Origin: Hyphomicrobiales bacterium
GTDB lineage: Bacteria; Pseudomonadota; Alphaproteobacteria; Rhizobiales; Beijerinckiaceae
DNA length: 64,000 nt
Direction of reading: 5' to 3'
Assembly (NCBI GenBank): GCA_930633525.1
Contig: CAKNFP010000001.1
Coordinates: 4,153,501 to 4,217,500, forward strand
The notes beneath the pieces were generated by a model, which was given only the letters and a program-made list of their open reading frames with translations, did no database searches and was not told the origin of the DNA. Each line of letters opens with the position of its first letter. The first letter of the stretch is position 1. This document shows positions 1 through 7,811 of the stretch, one piece after another. Position numbers and translations under genes: made by a program.

Positions 1-81
1 GGCGACGACCAGCGCGGCGGTGATGAAGACGCCGGCCCCGATCATGAGGCGGCGCCCGAGCGATGCGTTCAGGCCCATCAT
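1..81 (-). CDS. Sensor histidine kinase, N-terminus only (runs off window)
   Basis: Only the first 27 codons are present. They read a short basic start (MMGLNASLGRRLM) followed by a hydrophobic stretch (IGAGVFITAALVVA), which looks like the first membrane segment of a sensor kinase. The ATG at 81-79 overlaps the TGA of the response regulator (80-78) in an ATGA arrangement, so translation is probably coupled. Position and membrane start suggest the partner kinase of that regulator, QseC-like by context. No kinase domain is visible, so the function is inferred from the neighbour. Confidence 0.6.
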   Translation of the reverse strand, partial: MMGLNASLGRRLMIGAGVFITAALVVA

Positions 82-743
82 CGGGATACCGAGGCAAGCT
101 TGTAGCCACGGCCTCGTTCGGTTTCGATCAGCGTCTTGCCAATCTTGCGGCGCAACCTTGCGACAATCACTTCAATCGAGTTCGAATCCGTGCCGACATC
201 GCCTTCGTAGACCTTCTCGGACAGCAGGCCGCGCTCGACCACCGTGTCCTTGCGGAGAATGAGGCATTCAAGCACCCGCCATTCCAGTGCTGTCAGTTTC
301 AACGGCAACCCGTCGAGCTCGAACACGCCGGTCTGCGTCTCGAAACTCAAAGGCCCGCAGGAGATGCGCGGCGCGCCATGCCCGGCGGCACGACGGACGA
401 GCGCTCGAAGGCGCATGACCAGTTCCTCGATCCGGAAGGGCTTCGTCAGATAGTCGTCCGCTCCCGCCTTGAAACCGTCGACCTTGTCGGTCCAGCCGTC
501 GCGGGCGGTCAGGATCAGCACCGGCAGATGCCGCTCGTGCTTGCGCCAGCCACGCAGAACCTCGACGCCGGGCACCTTGGGCAATCCGAGATCGAGCACC
601 GCGGCATCGTAGGCCTCTGTCTCGCCGAGATGCCGGCCGTCCTCGCCGTTCGCGGCGATGTCGACCGCGAAATTCTCCTCGCGCAGCGCCCGGGCAATTT
701 CCTGCGCGAGCAGGTGATCGTCTTCGACCAGAAGGATTTTCAT
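78..743 (-). CDS. OmpR/PhoB-family response regulator (QseB-like)
   Basis: A 221-residue two-domain regulator. The receiver domain (about 1-115) has the acidic pair D8/D9, the phospho-acceptor D51 in VLDLGLP, T79 and the conserved K101 in TKPF. The C-terminal winged helix (about 125-218) ends in the typical VARLRRKIG and ERGRGYKL segments. It should bind DNA on phosphorylation by the kinase encoded immediately downstream. The divergent gene encodes a BOF/YgiW-like protein; in E. coli ygiW sits beside qseBC, which favours a QseBC-type system. The signal sensed cannot be told from here. Confidence 0.93.
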   Translation of the reverse strand: MKILLVEDDHLLAQEIARALREENFAVDIAANGEDGRHLGETEAYDAAVLDLGLPKVPGVEVLRGWRKHERHLPVLILTARDGWTDKVDGFKAGADDYLTKPFRIEELVMRLRALVRRAAGHGAPRISCGPLSFETQTGVFELDGLPLKLTALEWRVLECLILRKDTVVERGLLSEKVYEGDVGTDSNSIEVIVARLRRKIGKTLIETERGRGYKLASVSR

Positions 744-790
744 GCTGCTTGCACCTCGGGGCGCGTCCTATTCCGACGACCTTAACCCAA

Positions 791-810
791 CCTGAACGGA
801 ACGGTTCAGG
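791..810. promoter_or_regulatory. Inverted repeat in the divergent promoter region
   Basis: CCTGAAC (791-797) and GTTCAGG (804-810) form a perfect 7-bp inverted repeat with a 6-bp spacer. It lies between the response regulator gene (starts 743, minus) and the BOF gene (starts 870, plus). It could be the operator through which the regulator controls both transcripts. OmpR-family sites are often direct repeats, so this is a suggestion only. Confidence 0.4.
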
Positions 811-869
811 CTGGATTGGGACGGGATCGCTAGGTTTCCCTCATCGCAATCAACGAGGAGGACCTTCAG

Positions 870-1442
870 ATGGCAGAGACTGATTCACCCAAGACGACGA
901 GCCTGTCCCCACCCGCGCGCTGGCAAGGCAGGCATCGCGGCCTGTTGGCAGGGATCGCGCTTGCCGTACTCGCCGTGGGTGCCGCCGCCGGCGCCGGCGG
1001 GGTCAAGATGGCCCAGCGTTGGCAACCGCAGAGCGTCATGCTGCTTCAGCCGACAGCCATCAACAAGCTGGAGGCTGGAGACCCGGCCGCCGTGAAGGGA
1101 AGCGTCGCGGAGATCTTCGGGAACAAGTTCATTCTCGACGATGGCACTGGCCGCGCTCTGGTCGATCTCGGGCCGCGCGGCGAGAACGCTGACGTCGTCA
1201 TCAAGGGAGAAACCGTGACCGTCCAGGGCATGTTCGACCACGGAATCATGCATGCCCGGATCGTGTCGCATGCCGACGGCCGGAATGAAGCCTTCGGCGC
1301 TCCCCCACCACCGCCACCCGGTGCACCGCGTCCGCCTCTGCCTGGAGCGCCCGCGGCGCGCGGCGATGTGCCGCCACCACCGCCCCCGCCGCCGGCGGGG
1401 CTGGATGCGCGGCCACCGACGCCTGGCCAGCGGGCCCTGTGA
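870..1442 (+). CDS. Membrane-anchored BOF (YgiW/YdeI-like OB-fold) protein with proline-rich tail
   Basis: 190 residues, with a strong upstream ribosome site (gaggagga). A basic N-terminus and one hydrophobic segment (about 24-45) suggest a membrane anchor or signal peptide. Residues about 60-135 match the bacterial OB-fold pattern of YgiW: AVKGSVAEIFGNKF, then DDGTGRALVDLG, then VTVQGMFD. The last 50 residues are almost pure Pro/Gly/Ala with two runs of six to eight prolines, probably disordered. Periplasmic OB-fold proteins of this kind are linked to stress tolerance and envelope signalling. Its position opposite a QseBC-like pair fits co-regulation. Confidence 0.85.
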   Translation: MAETDSPKTTSLSPPARWQGRHRGLLAGIALAVLAVGAAAGAGGVKMAQRWQPQSVMLLQPTAINKLEAGDPAAVKGSVAEIFGNKFILDDGTGRALVDLGPRGENADVVIKGETVTVQGMFDHGIMHARIVSHADGRNEAFGAPPPPPPGAPRPPLPGAPAARGDVPPPPPPPPAGLDARPPTPGQRAL

Positions 1443-1818
1443 ACCTGAGACAGCAGCTTCCGGATGGAACAGGAAAATGAGGTGCCGCATGGACTATGCC
1501 AGCTGTCCCGGCGGGATCGCCCCCGTGCTGGCGCCGTTTCGTGGCGTGGATCACGCAGGGCGCATCTCCCGCCGATGCCACGCCGCCCAGCGGCCAAGTT
1601 CGGACCATGGCTATCATGAACCGATAACCCCCGCCGCACCGATGCCAGACCGCGCGAGCGATCTGGCATCGGCGACCCGCTTCGGGCGGAACGGGCCCGC
1701 AGCATAAGCGGGACTTCATCGACATGGCCCACGGGCCCGCTCCCGGCCGTGTGGCCGACACGGTCCTGGTTCATCCCTTGGTATCGTTTCATTTCGCGTT
1801 TCCGAGGAGAACGCGCCA
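1443..1818. other. Intergenic stretch without a convincing gene
   Basis: About 375 bases between the BOF gene and the MFS permease. Open frames on both strands have no recognisable protein signature. One frame from an ATG at 1489 has a fair ribosome site but runs through the 1639-1672 hairpin and shows no domain. I see only that hairpin and the gaggag ribosome site of the next gene. Confidence 0.5.
1639..1672. terminator. Strong hairpin, possible transcription terminator
   Basis: CCGATGCCAGA (1639-1649) pairs perfectly with TCTGGCATCGG (1662-1672) across a 12-base loop. There is no T-run on either side, so a classical intrinsic terminator is not proven. It may separate the BOF transcript from the permease transcript, or protect an RNA end. 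Confidence 0.4.
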
Positions 1819-3081
1819 ATGGCAACCGACTTCCCAAACAGTGAAAGAGCGCTGCGCCCGCTGCTCGCGCTGAACTTCTTCATGGCGGATATGCAGGCCG
1901 GCATCGGGCCCTTCCTCGGCGTGTTTCTGTTGGCGCATGGCTGGCAGAGCGGCTGGATCGGCACCGTGATGACGGCAGGCGGCGTCGCAGGCATGGTGAT
2001 GACGACGCCAGCGGGCGCCCTGATCGATGCCACGCGCAGCAAGAAACTCTTCGTCATCATCCCGGGCATTTGTACGGTCATCGCTTCCGGCATCGTGCTT
2101 CTCTCGCAGGAGTTCTGGGTGGTCGCGGCCTCCCAGGTCGCGACCGCCATCGCGGGCGCCGCAATCGGTCCAGCCGTTGCCGGCATCACGCTCGGCATCG
2201 TGCGCCAAGCGGGCTTCAATCGACAAAATGGCCGCAATCAGGCCTTCAACCATGCGGGCAACATGGTGGGCGCGGGGCTCTCGGGCTTCGTCGGCTGGGT
2301 CTATGGTTTCACGGCAGTGGTCTGGCTCGCCGCGCTTTTCGGCGTCCTTTCCATCATATCCGTGCTCATGATCCCGAGCGACAGCATCGACGACGACGCG
2401 GCGCGGGGGCTCGCCTACGCGCCTGACGACAGCAAGCGCGCCAGTGGGCTGCAGGTGCTGGTCGAGTCCAAACCGCTATTGATCCTCGCTGCGGCTCTTC
2501 TCTTCTTTCATCTCGGAAATGCCGCGATGCTTCCGCTTTACGGGCTCGCCGTCGTTTCCGACGGTCAAGCCGATCCGGCGAGCTTCGTCGCCACGACCAT
2601 CGTGATCGCCCAGGGCGTCATGATTCTGACATCACTGGTTGCGATGCGCATGGCCGAGAAGAATGGGTACTGGCTGGTCTTGCTTGTCTCGTTCATGGCC
2701 TTGCCAGTCCGCGGCATCATTGCGGCGTGGCTCTTGAACCGCTGGGGCGTCTATCCCGTGCAGATCCTCGACGGCATCGGTGCCGGTTTGCAGAGCGTCG
2801 CGGTGCCGGGGCTGGTTGCGCGGATCCTCGACGGCACCGGACGTATCAATGCGGGCCAGGGCGCCGTGATGACCGTTCAGGGCATCGGCGCATCGCTCAG
2901 CCCGGCCATCGGTGGCTGGGTCGCACAGGAATTCGGCTACGGGCCGATGTTCCTCATCCTCGGCGCATTCGCCGTGGTGTCGGTAGCCCTCTGGACCGTC
3001 TTCGGACCCGTGCTCAAGCCCGCCTGCACGGCGAAACCTGATTTCAACGGAACGATTTCTCCCGCTCCCGGTGTTGCCTGA
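1819..3081 (+). CDS. MFS transporter
   Basis: 420 residues with about twelve hydrophobic segments. The cytoplasmic loop after segment two (GALIDATRSKK) and the GGWVAQEFGYGPMF stretch in the C-terminal half are typical of the major facilitator superfamily. The ATG follows GAGGAG by nine bases. The stop TGA shares one base with the ATG of the arsenite pump gene, so the two are almost certainly co-transcribed. That pairing suggests export of an arsenical or another toxic anion, but the substrate cannot be read from the protein. Confidence 0.9.
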   Translation: MATDFPNSERALRPLLALNFFMADMQAGIGPFLGVFLLAHGWQSGWIGTVMTAGGVAGMVMTTPAGALIDATRSKKLFVIIPGICTVIASGIVLLSQEFWVVAASQVATAIAGAAIGPAVAGITLGIVRQAGFNRQNGRNQAFNHAGNMVGAGLSGFVGWVYGFTAVVWLAALFGVLSIISVLMIPSDSIDDDAARGLAYAPDDSKRASGLQVLVESKPLLILAAALLFFHLGNAAMLPLYGLAVVSDGQADPASFVATTIVIAQGVMILTSLVAMRMAEKNGYWLVLLVSFMALPVRGIIAAWLLNRWGVYPVQILDGIGAGLQSVAVPGLVARILDGTGRINAGQGAVMTVQGIGASLSPAIGGWVAQEFGYGPMFLILGAFAVVSVALWTVFGPVLKPACTAKPDFNGTISPAPGVA

Positions 3082-4340
3082 TGCTGGGCACCAACGCCGC
3101 GACCTGGGGCATCGCGGGTCTTGCCACCTTTGGGGTCATCGCGCGACCGTGGAACCTGCCGGAATACATCTCAGCCGTCACCGGCGCCGTGATGCTCGTC
3201 GCGTTCGGCCTCCTCCCGTGGCGGGATGCGATGATGGCCGCGGGGAAAGGCACCGACGTCTATTTCTTTCTGGTCGGCATGATGCTGCTCGCCGAGATCG
3301 CACGGAAGGAAGGCCTGTTCGACTGGCTCGCGGAACAGGCGGTCAAACAGTCTCACGGCTCGGCGTCACGGCTGTTTGCAATCGTCTACGTGGTCGGGAC
3401 GCTGGTCACCATTTTCCTGTCGAACGATGCGACCGCGGTGGTCCTGACGCCCGCGGTCTACGCCGCGGCCCGCGCCGCCAAGGTCGAGCCGCTGCCGTAT
3501 CTGTTCGTCTGCGCCTTCATCGCCAATGCCGCCAGTTTTGTGCTGCCGATATCGAACCCTGCCAACCTGGTTTTGTTCGGCGAGCGGATGCCGACGCTTT
3601 TCGAATGGCTTCGGTATTTCACGTTACCTTCGGTGGCGGCAATCGCGGCCACGTTCGTTGTGCTCCGCGTCAGCCAGCGAAAGAGCCTTCGGGGTAGAGT
3701 TGACAGCGCGAGTGGCGAGGCCGTGGTTCTGACGCGAGCCGCGGCGATCGTCGCCGCCGGTATCGGCGCAACCGCGATTGTTCTTCTCGTCTCATCGACG
3801 CTCGGCATGGATCTCGGCCTGCCGACCTTCGCGTGCGGCGTGATGGTCGCGGCCATCGTGCTGCTCATGATCCGTAAATCGCCGGCTTCGGTCGTCCGGG
3901 ACATCTCCTGGTCGGTGCTCCCCCTCGTCGCCGGGCTGTTTATCCTGGTGGAAGGTCTCAACCATACGGGCGTGCTTCCGGCCCTGGCTGAGGAACTGAA
4001 GCGAGCCGCCTCTCTTTCACCCCACGCGACGGCCTGGGGCGCAGGCGTCATCACGGCCCTCTCCTCGAACCTGATCAACAATCTGCCGATGGGACTGATT
4101 GCAGCCACGACGACGCAAGCCGCCCATTCGTCTCACCATGTCACCGGCGCTGTGCTGATCGGAGTCGATCTCGGACCGAATCTCTCGGTAACGGGTTCAC
4201 TCGCCACGATCTTATGGCTAATCGCGCTCCGCCGGGAAGGTGAGCACGTTGGCGCGCTCAGCTTCCTGAAACTGGGAGTTCTGGTGATGCCGCCCGCTTT
4301 GATACTAGCGTTGCTCGCCTTCACCTTGGTGGCGCCATGA
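3081..4340 (+). CDS. arsB: ArsB-family arsenite efflux permease
   Basis: 419 residues, about twelve membrane segments, the usual ArsB length. Family blocks are clear: FLSNDATAVVLTPAVY near residue 115, ANAASFVLPISNPANLV near 155, SNLINNLPMGLI near 335, and IGVDLGPNLSVTGSLATILW near 355. ArsB exchanges arsenite or antimonite against protons across the inner membrane. The start overlaps the stop of the MFS gene (TGATG). It lies about 11 kb from the main ars operon, which uses an unrelated Acr3 pump, so this replicon carries both pump types. Confidence 0.87.
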   Translation: MLGTNAATWGIAGLATFGVIARPWNLPEYISAVTGAVMLVAFGLLPWRDAMMAAGKGTDVYFFLVGMMLLAEIARKEGLFDWLAEQAVKQSHGSASRLFAIVYVVGTLVTIFLSNDATAVVLTPAVYAAARAAKVEPLPYLFVCAFIANAASFVLPISNPANLVLFGERMPTLFEWLRYFTLPSVAAIAATFVVLRVSQRKSLRGRVDSASGEAVVLTRAAAIVAAGIGATAIVLLVSSTLGMDLGLPTFACGVMVAAIVLLMIRKSPASVVRDISWSVLPLVAGLFILVEGLNHTGVLPALAEELKRAASLSPHATAWGAGVITALSSNLINNLPMGLIAATTTQAAHSSHHVTGAVLIGVDLGPNLSVTGSLATILWLIALRREGEHVGALSFLKLGVLVMPPALILALLAFTLVAP

Positions 4341-4486
4341 AGGATCGCGCGGCCTCAGCAGCTGCGATGAAGGCAGATCGAGCCCGTTCGACTATTTTGG
4401 ACGCCTCTGCTCTCGGCGCGGCATGGGAAGCTTCCATCGCAAGAGACGCCAAACCATCATCGGCGAGCCGGCCCACATCATCATGA
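4337..4486 (+). CDS. Possible 49-residue ORF coupled to arsB
   Basis: The ATG at 4337 overlaps the arsB stop in an ATGA arrangement, which favours translational coupling. The product (MKDRAASAAAMKADRARS...) is alanine- and serine-rich with no recognisable domain. It may be chance read-through of the last operon end; there is no independent support. Confidence 0.25.
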   Translation: MKDRAASAAAMKADRARSTILDASALGAAWEASIARDAKPSSASRPTSS

Positions 4487-4569
4487 GCCGGCTAGGGTCG
4501 CCTATCGGCCGTCCACTCTTCACGTGCTGGACGATGAGACGGCGCGCTCGAGCCGCCGGCCGAGATTTG

Positions 4570-4604
4570 AAAAAGACCCCCGGCCCAGACGGAGGAGCCG
4601 GGGG
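4570..4604 (-). terminator. Rho-independent terminator (minus strand)
   Basis: On the minus strand CCCCCGGC (4604-4597) pairs with GCCGGGGG (4584-4577) across a 12-base loop and is followed by TCTTTTT (4576-4570). It fits termination of the small minus-strand gene ending at 4712 and argues against a minus-strand open frame that runs through it. Confidence 0.72.
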
Positions 4605-4711
4605 GCCGCAATAGCTCACAATCTTGGCGCGTGCGAGCAATGTGGGGCATAACCCCGCCAACGCCTCCATGCTAAGCATTTCCGCGGCAAGAGCCGGTAC
4701 AGGCTCGCCTC

Positions 4712-4912
4712 CTAGAATTTGATCGGCGCGCCTTTTGCGACACCAAGCTTTACTATCAAGCTGCGAAGCTCATCTTGGCGAGACACGCATTCTGGAAAAA
4801 TCTCGATAATTGCCTCGACAATCTTTGCAACTTCTACAAATGATCGCTCTGTGAACTGTTGAGAAATGCGACGCTTGACTTCTTCTTGCACGGCCACAGG
4901 GAAGGCACTCAC
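4712..4912 (-). CDS. Small hypothetical protein, 66 residues
   Basis: I do not recognise the product. It starts at a GTG (4912-4910) preceded by GAGGA seven bases upstream, and a good minus-strand terminator lies about 110 bases beyond its stop. The protein is rich in charged and hydrophobic residues in a helical pattern (EEVKRRISQQFTERSF, then EVAKIVEAIIEIF). It contains one cysteine and looks like a small cytosolic helical protein. Codon use is less GC-rich than the flanking operons, in keeping with accessory DNA. Confidence 0.5.
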   Translation of the reverse strand: MSAFPVAVQEEVKRRISQQFTERSFVEVAKIVEAIIEIFPECVSRQDELRSLIVKLGVAKGAPIKF

Positions 4913-5426
4913 AGATACGTCCTCGCTCTAGCGAGAGCACAAACATCTCTCAGGCGCTATCTTGCTAGGTTGAGAGTAAGCGCTGAGCTATGCCTAAACG
5001 CGATTCGCGGCGGAGTCGAAAACTGTACGATATCGTACAGAGGAGCTCGTACGCCAAGATTTTCTTGACATTCGATGCGCCCCCAGAACCCGGCACGCCA
5101 ACACGCACAACTGCGTCATGACATGCGCGACACAGCAACGACGCCGGGTGGGGCTCGGAAGTTTCCCGACCCAGCGTCCCTGAGGATCAACGTCTCCACC
5201 GTCAGATCCGAGACGGCTCACGAGCCAGCCCATCATCTGCAATGGCGACGCCACCTTCTTTATCACCACCGATTTCGTCCTCATGGGCCTCGGCGCCGCC
5301 AGCATCGCAGATTTCGTGTGGGCGCAAGGGAGACGGAACCTTTGTGCGTAAGACGGGCCTGCTGTTCCCCGGCAGATCCGCGGACTGAAGGCAGGCACAA
5401 CGCCCCGGCCCTCGATTTCCCGGCTT
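4913..5426. other. Gene-poor stretch, possible gene debris
   Basis: About 510 bases. Frames are open on both strands (for example 5075-5434 plus and 4994-5569 minus), but their translations are Arg/Pro/His-rich and lack any domain, as expected for out-of-frame high-GC DNA. A short plus-strand frame after a stop at 5181 reads NGDATFFITTDFVLMGLGAA, which looks more protein-like and could be a decayed gene piece. No family is recognised. Confidence 0.4.
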
Positions 5427-5648
5427 TTAATTAGCTCTGGCGGTCTTCTCGAGGGCCTGGCTTGCAACAGCTTCGCGCACGCGGGCGAGGCAGCTTTGCA
5501 TGCTGTCCAAAATGGCTTCGGCCGTGGCAGTCGGCTGACCGCTGGCACGCAATTCCTTGATGAACTCACGCTGCCGGGCGCAACGCGCCTCAGCTTCTTT
5601 GACGTGGTCTGCAGACACCGCGATCGGGGCGACCTTCGGTGTGAACAT
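5427..5648 (-). CDS. Small hypothetical helical protein, 73 residues
   Basis: I do not recognise the family. The start is the ATG at 5648, because GGAGG lies five bases upstream; a longer frame to 5711 has no comparable site. The protein begins MFTPKVAPIAVSADHVKE and is then one long charged, mostly helical stretch with two cysteines (EARCARQREFIKELRASG and SMQSCLARVREAVASQ). This looks like a small coiled-coil cytosolic protein. It sits alone on the minus strand upstream of the catabolic cluster. Confidence 0.65.
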   Translation of the reverse strand: MFTPKVAPIAVSADHVKEAEARCARQREFIKELRASGQPTATAEAILDSMQSCLARVREAVASQALEKTARAN

Positions 5649-5887
5649 TTCTTCCTCCGTAGTCGAAACGAAGAACCGGCGAATGCCAGCCCAAGTTCCG
5701 ATGTGCGGCATTATGATCTCACCGGGTTTTCGGTTGTGTGTTCTTCCACACGCTTCACTTTATAGCCGGTTGCTCACAATTCCACGGGGTATCAGGGTCT
5801 CGGATGTGAATTGCGCTGTCACGGCATGCCAAAATCGCGATCGTAGCGACTATCTTCGGTCACGCCATTGCATGCCTCTATCATTCA

Positions 5888-5904
5888 TGCACTAATGTAT
5901 CAAT
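5888..5904. promoter_or_regulatory. Operator-like word, copy 1 (candidate GntR site)
   Basis: TGCACTAATGTATCAAT, 140 bases before the amidohydrolase gene, matches 16 of 17 bases of the word at 8800-8816 before the dehydratase gene. FadR/VanR-type GntR proteins bind short AT-rich inverted repeats, and a GntR gene lies in this cluster. The rest of 5649-6043 shows no gene, only promoter-length AT-richer DNA. Confidence 0.6.
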
Positions 5905-6043
5905 TGATCTTTAGGCCTGCGGCGCTCCTCTACAGCCCTCAACGACCTGAGCTTAGGCGAATCCGACGATGCGCAGAGCAAGTCCCGGAAGGCAGTTTGG
6001 AAGGAAGCTCTCAGCACTGCCTGAATGAAGAGAGGCAACAAGA

Positions 6044-6850
6044 ATGCAGATCGAGTGGAACGCTCATATGTTCAGCAGCGACTTCTCGCGCTATCCTCTT
6101 CATTCACGCGCGGCCTATGCGCCGGACCAGAGCCAATTCGTTCCCGATCCGCTCGCTCTCTATATGGAACGCATGAACACCGAGGGAATCGACCGCGCCG
6201 TGCTGGTTCATCCAGAGCCCTACGGTGATGACCATCGCCTTGTTCTGGACTGCCTGGAACGTGAGCCGGGGCTCTTCCTGGGGACGAGCCTGTACTTCCC
6301 CGGCGATCCCGACGCGTCGCAAAAGCTGACGAACCTCGTCAAGTCTCAGCCCAAGATCATTTCAACGCGTTTTCACGCGCATCGGAAGACGACTGCCTAT
6401 CTCAAGAGTTTCGCGGAAGACGGCGTTCGCGCCATCTGGAGAACCGCCGGCGAGCTCGGCCTTGTCATCGAATTGCACATAGGACCGGAATTCGGCGCCG
6501 AGATTGCCGATATCATGCGCCTCTATCCAGACTTTCCGGTTCTAATAGACCATTTCGCCGAGCCCCAGTGGGGCACTGCCATCGAGTATGTCGATATTCT
6601 GCGCCTGGCAGACTTCAAGAATGTCTATATGAAGATCTCAGGCCTTGGACACTTCTCGGACGACGCCCCTTTCTACGCTGACATGAGGCCATTCACGCGT
6701 TGGGTCGTTGACGCGTTTGGGCCGGAGCGCCTTGTCTGGGGCAGCGGGTCACCGAAGATCATCGATACCCATCTCGATCACTTCACCGCTGATGAACGCG
6801 CCAAGGTACGCGGCGGCAATCTCCAGCGCCTCCTGCCCTTTTCTGCGTAG
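6044..6850 (+). CDS. Amidohydrolase-2 family protein with altered active site
   Basis: 268 residues, the usual size of the LigI-like amidohydrolase-2 (TIM-barrel) group, whose members hydrolyse lactones or decarboxylate acids. The N-terminal motif, usually DxHxH followed by F, reads NAHMFSSDFSRYP: H8 is kept but the second His is F10. The C-terminal motif, usually GTDWP, reads GSGSP (233-237), so the catalytic Asp is G235. Barrel histidines in VIELHIGP and LIDHFAEP remain. It may use different chemistry, or be a sensor or inactive paralogue. Gene context suggests sugar-acid or lactone catabolism. The start follows a GAGAGG site. Confidence 0.85.
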   Translation: MQIEWNAHMFSSDFSRYPLHSRAAYAPDQSQFVPDPLALYMERMNTEGIDRAVLVHPEPYGDDHRLVLDCLEREPGLFLGTSLYFPGDPDASQKLTNLVKSQPKIISTRFHAHRKTTAYLKSFAEDGVRAIWRTAGELGLVIELHIGPEFGAEIADIMRLYPDFPVLIDHFAEPQWGTAIEYVDILRLADFKNVYMKISGLGHFSDDAPFYADMRPFTRWVVDAFGPERLVWGSGSPKIIDTHLDHFTADERAKVRGGNLQRLLPFSA

Positions 6851-6907
6851 GGATTGATAGGACGCCAGCGCCGCGCACAGCCCTTCGGGAAAGCATATGC
6901 GCGGCGA

Positions 6908-7642
6908 TTATCCGTCAGTGAGATAGTCGGGGAAGCGCTCGCGGATCTGATCGATGATCCCGAGCGTCCCGCTCAGGTGGCGGCGCAGGGCCACGCGCGC
7001 GGCCTCCACATCACGGGCGAGCAAGGCATCCACGATGGCGGCATGATCATCGAGCACCGCGTTGACCTTGCCTGGCAACGGTAGATTAAGATGACGAAGC
7101 CTGTCGATGTGAATGCCGTTGCTGCGCACCACCGACCAAAGATCGGGCACGTCAGCCAATTCGTAGAAGAGCCGATGGAACGCCCGATCAGCATCAGCAA
7201 ATTCGTTGATATCCTCATCCTCGAGCGCGCGGCGTTGCCTTTTCATAACAAGCTTGAAGCGTTCGATATCCGCGTCCGGGCTTTTTGCGACAATGAGCGC
7301 TAATGTTTCCAACTCCACGGCAAGTCGCAGGAAGTGAGCCTGCCGCGCTGCCCTTATGTTGATCCGCGTGACCAGGGTCGCGTGCTGGGGAAAGATGTCA
7401 ACGAGGCCATCACCCTCCAGCCTCATCAAGGCATCGCGAACCGGCGTCTGGCTGACGCCGAATTGACTCTGGAGATCAGCGCGCGAGAGGACGGTGTTGG
7501 GAGCGATCTCGAGCGAGATGATCTTCTCATAGAGATATTCGTAGATCTGCGGCGCAGTACGCCGACTTCTATCGATTACATTCAGGGCATTGCGCAATGC
7601 TCTTAAATCCCATTCGCGGGACCACAAGGTCCCAGCTGCCAT
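6908..7642 (-). CDS. GntR-family regulator (FadR/FCD type)
   Basis: About 244 residues from the ATG at 7642. The frame is open to 7789, but the extra 49 residues look non-coding, and the start is not certain. The winged helix (about 30-95) has the GntR pattern: YEYLYEKIISLEIAPNTVL, then LQSQFGVSQTPVRDALMRL, then GLV. The rest is an all-helical FCD ligand domain with the metal-site pattern D...H (ADRAFHRLFYEL) and later histidines in LDDHAAIVDALLARD. Such proteins repress catabolic operons and release DNA on binding a pathway acid. It lies downstream of the RraA-like gene on the same strand. Confidence 0.87.
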   Translation of the reverse strand: MAAGTLWSREWDLRALRNALNVIDRSRRTAPQIYEYLYEKIISLEIAPNTVLSRADLQSQFGVSQTPVRDALMRLEGDGLVDIFPQHATLVTRINIRAARQAHFLRLAVELETLALIVAKSPDADIERFKLVMKRQRRALEDEDINEFADADRAFHRLFYELADVPDLWSVVRSNGIHIDRLRHLNLPLPGKVNAVLDDHAAIVDALLARDVEAARVALRRHLSGTLGIIDQIRERFPDYLTDG

Positions 7643-7811
7643 TTGCCAGACGCTACTACAGCCCGGACATGCTGTCATCGCGCCAAAAACTCGCCAACGG
7701 TTTGGCCTGAACAGAGCAACCGGCATGCCTGACAGCATGATGCAAGAGCGTGAACGCTGTCTCGTCGTCGATTCAGCGATGATCACCACATGAGTAAATA
7801 ATGAAACAGTC

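Noticed and set aside
1489..1707. Possible small protein after the BOF gene
   Set aside because: The ribosome site is fair, but the frame crosses the 11-bp hairpin and has no helical or domain pattern.
4392..4679. Minus-strand open frame of 95 codons
   Set aside because: It runs straight through a strong minus-strand terminator and has no recognisable sequence.
4994..5569. Minus-strand frame of 191 codons and plus-strand frame 5075-5434
   Set aside because: Both overlap each other, and the minus one also overlaps the better-supported small gene at 5427-5648; their residue mix is typical of out-of-frame DNA.
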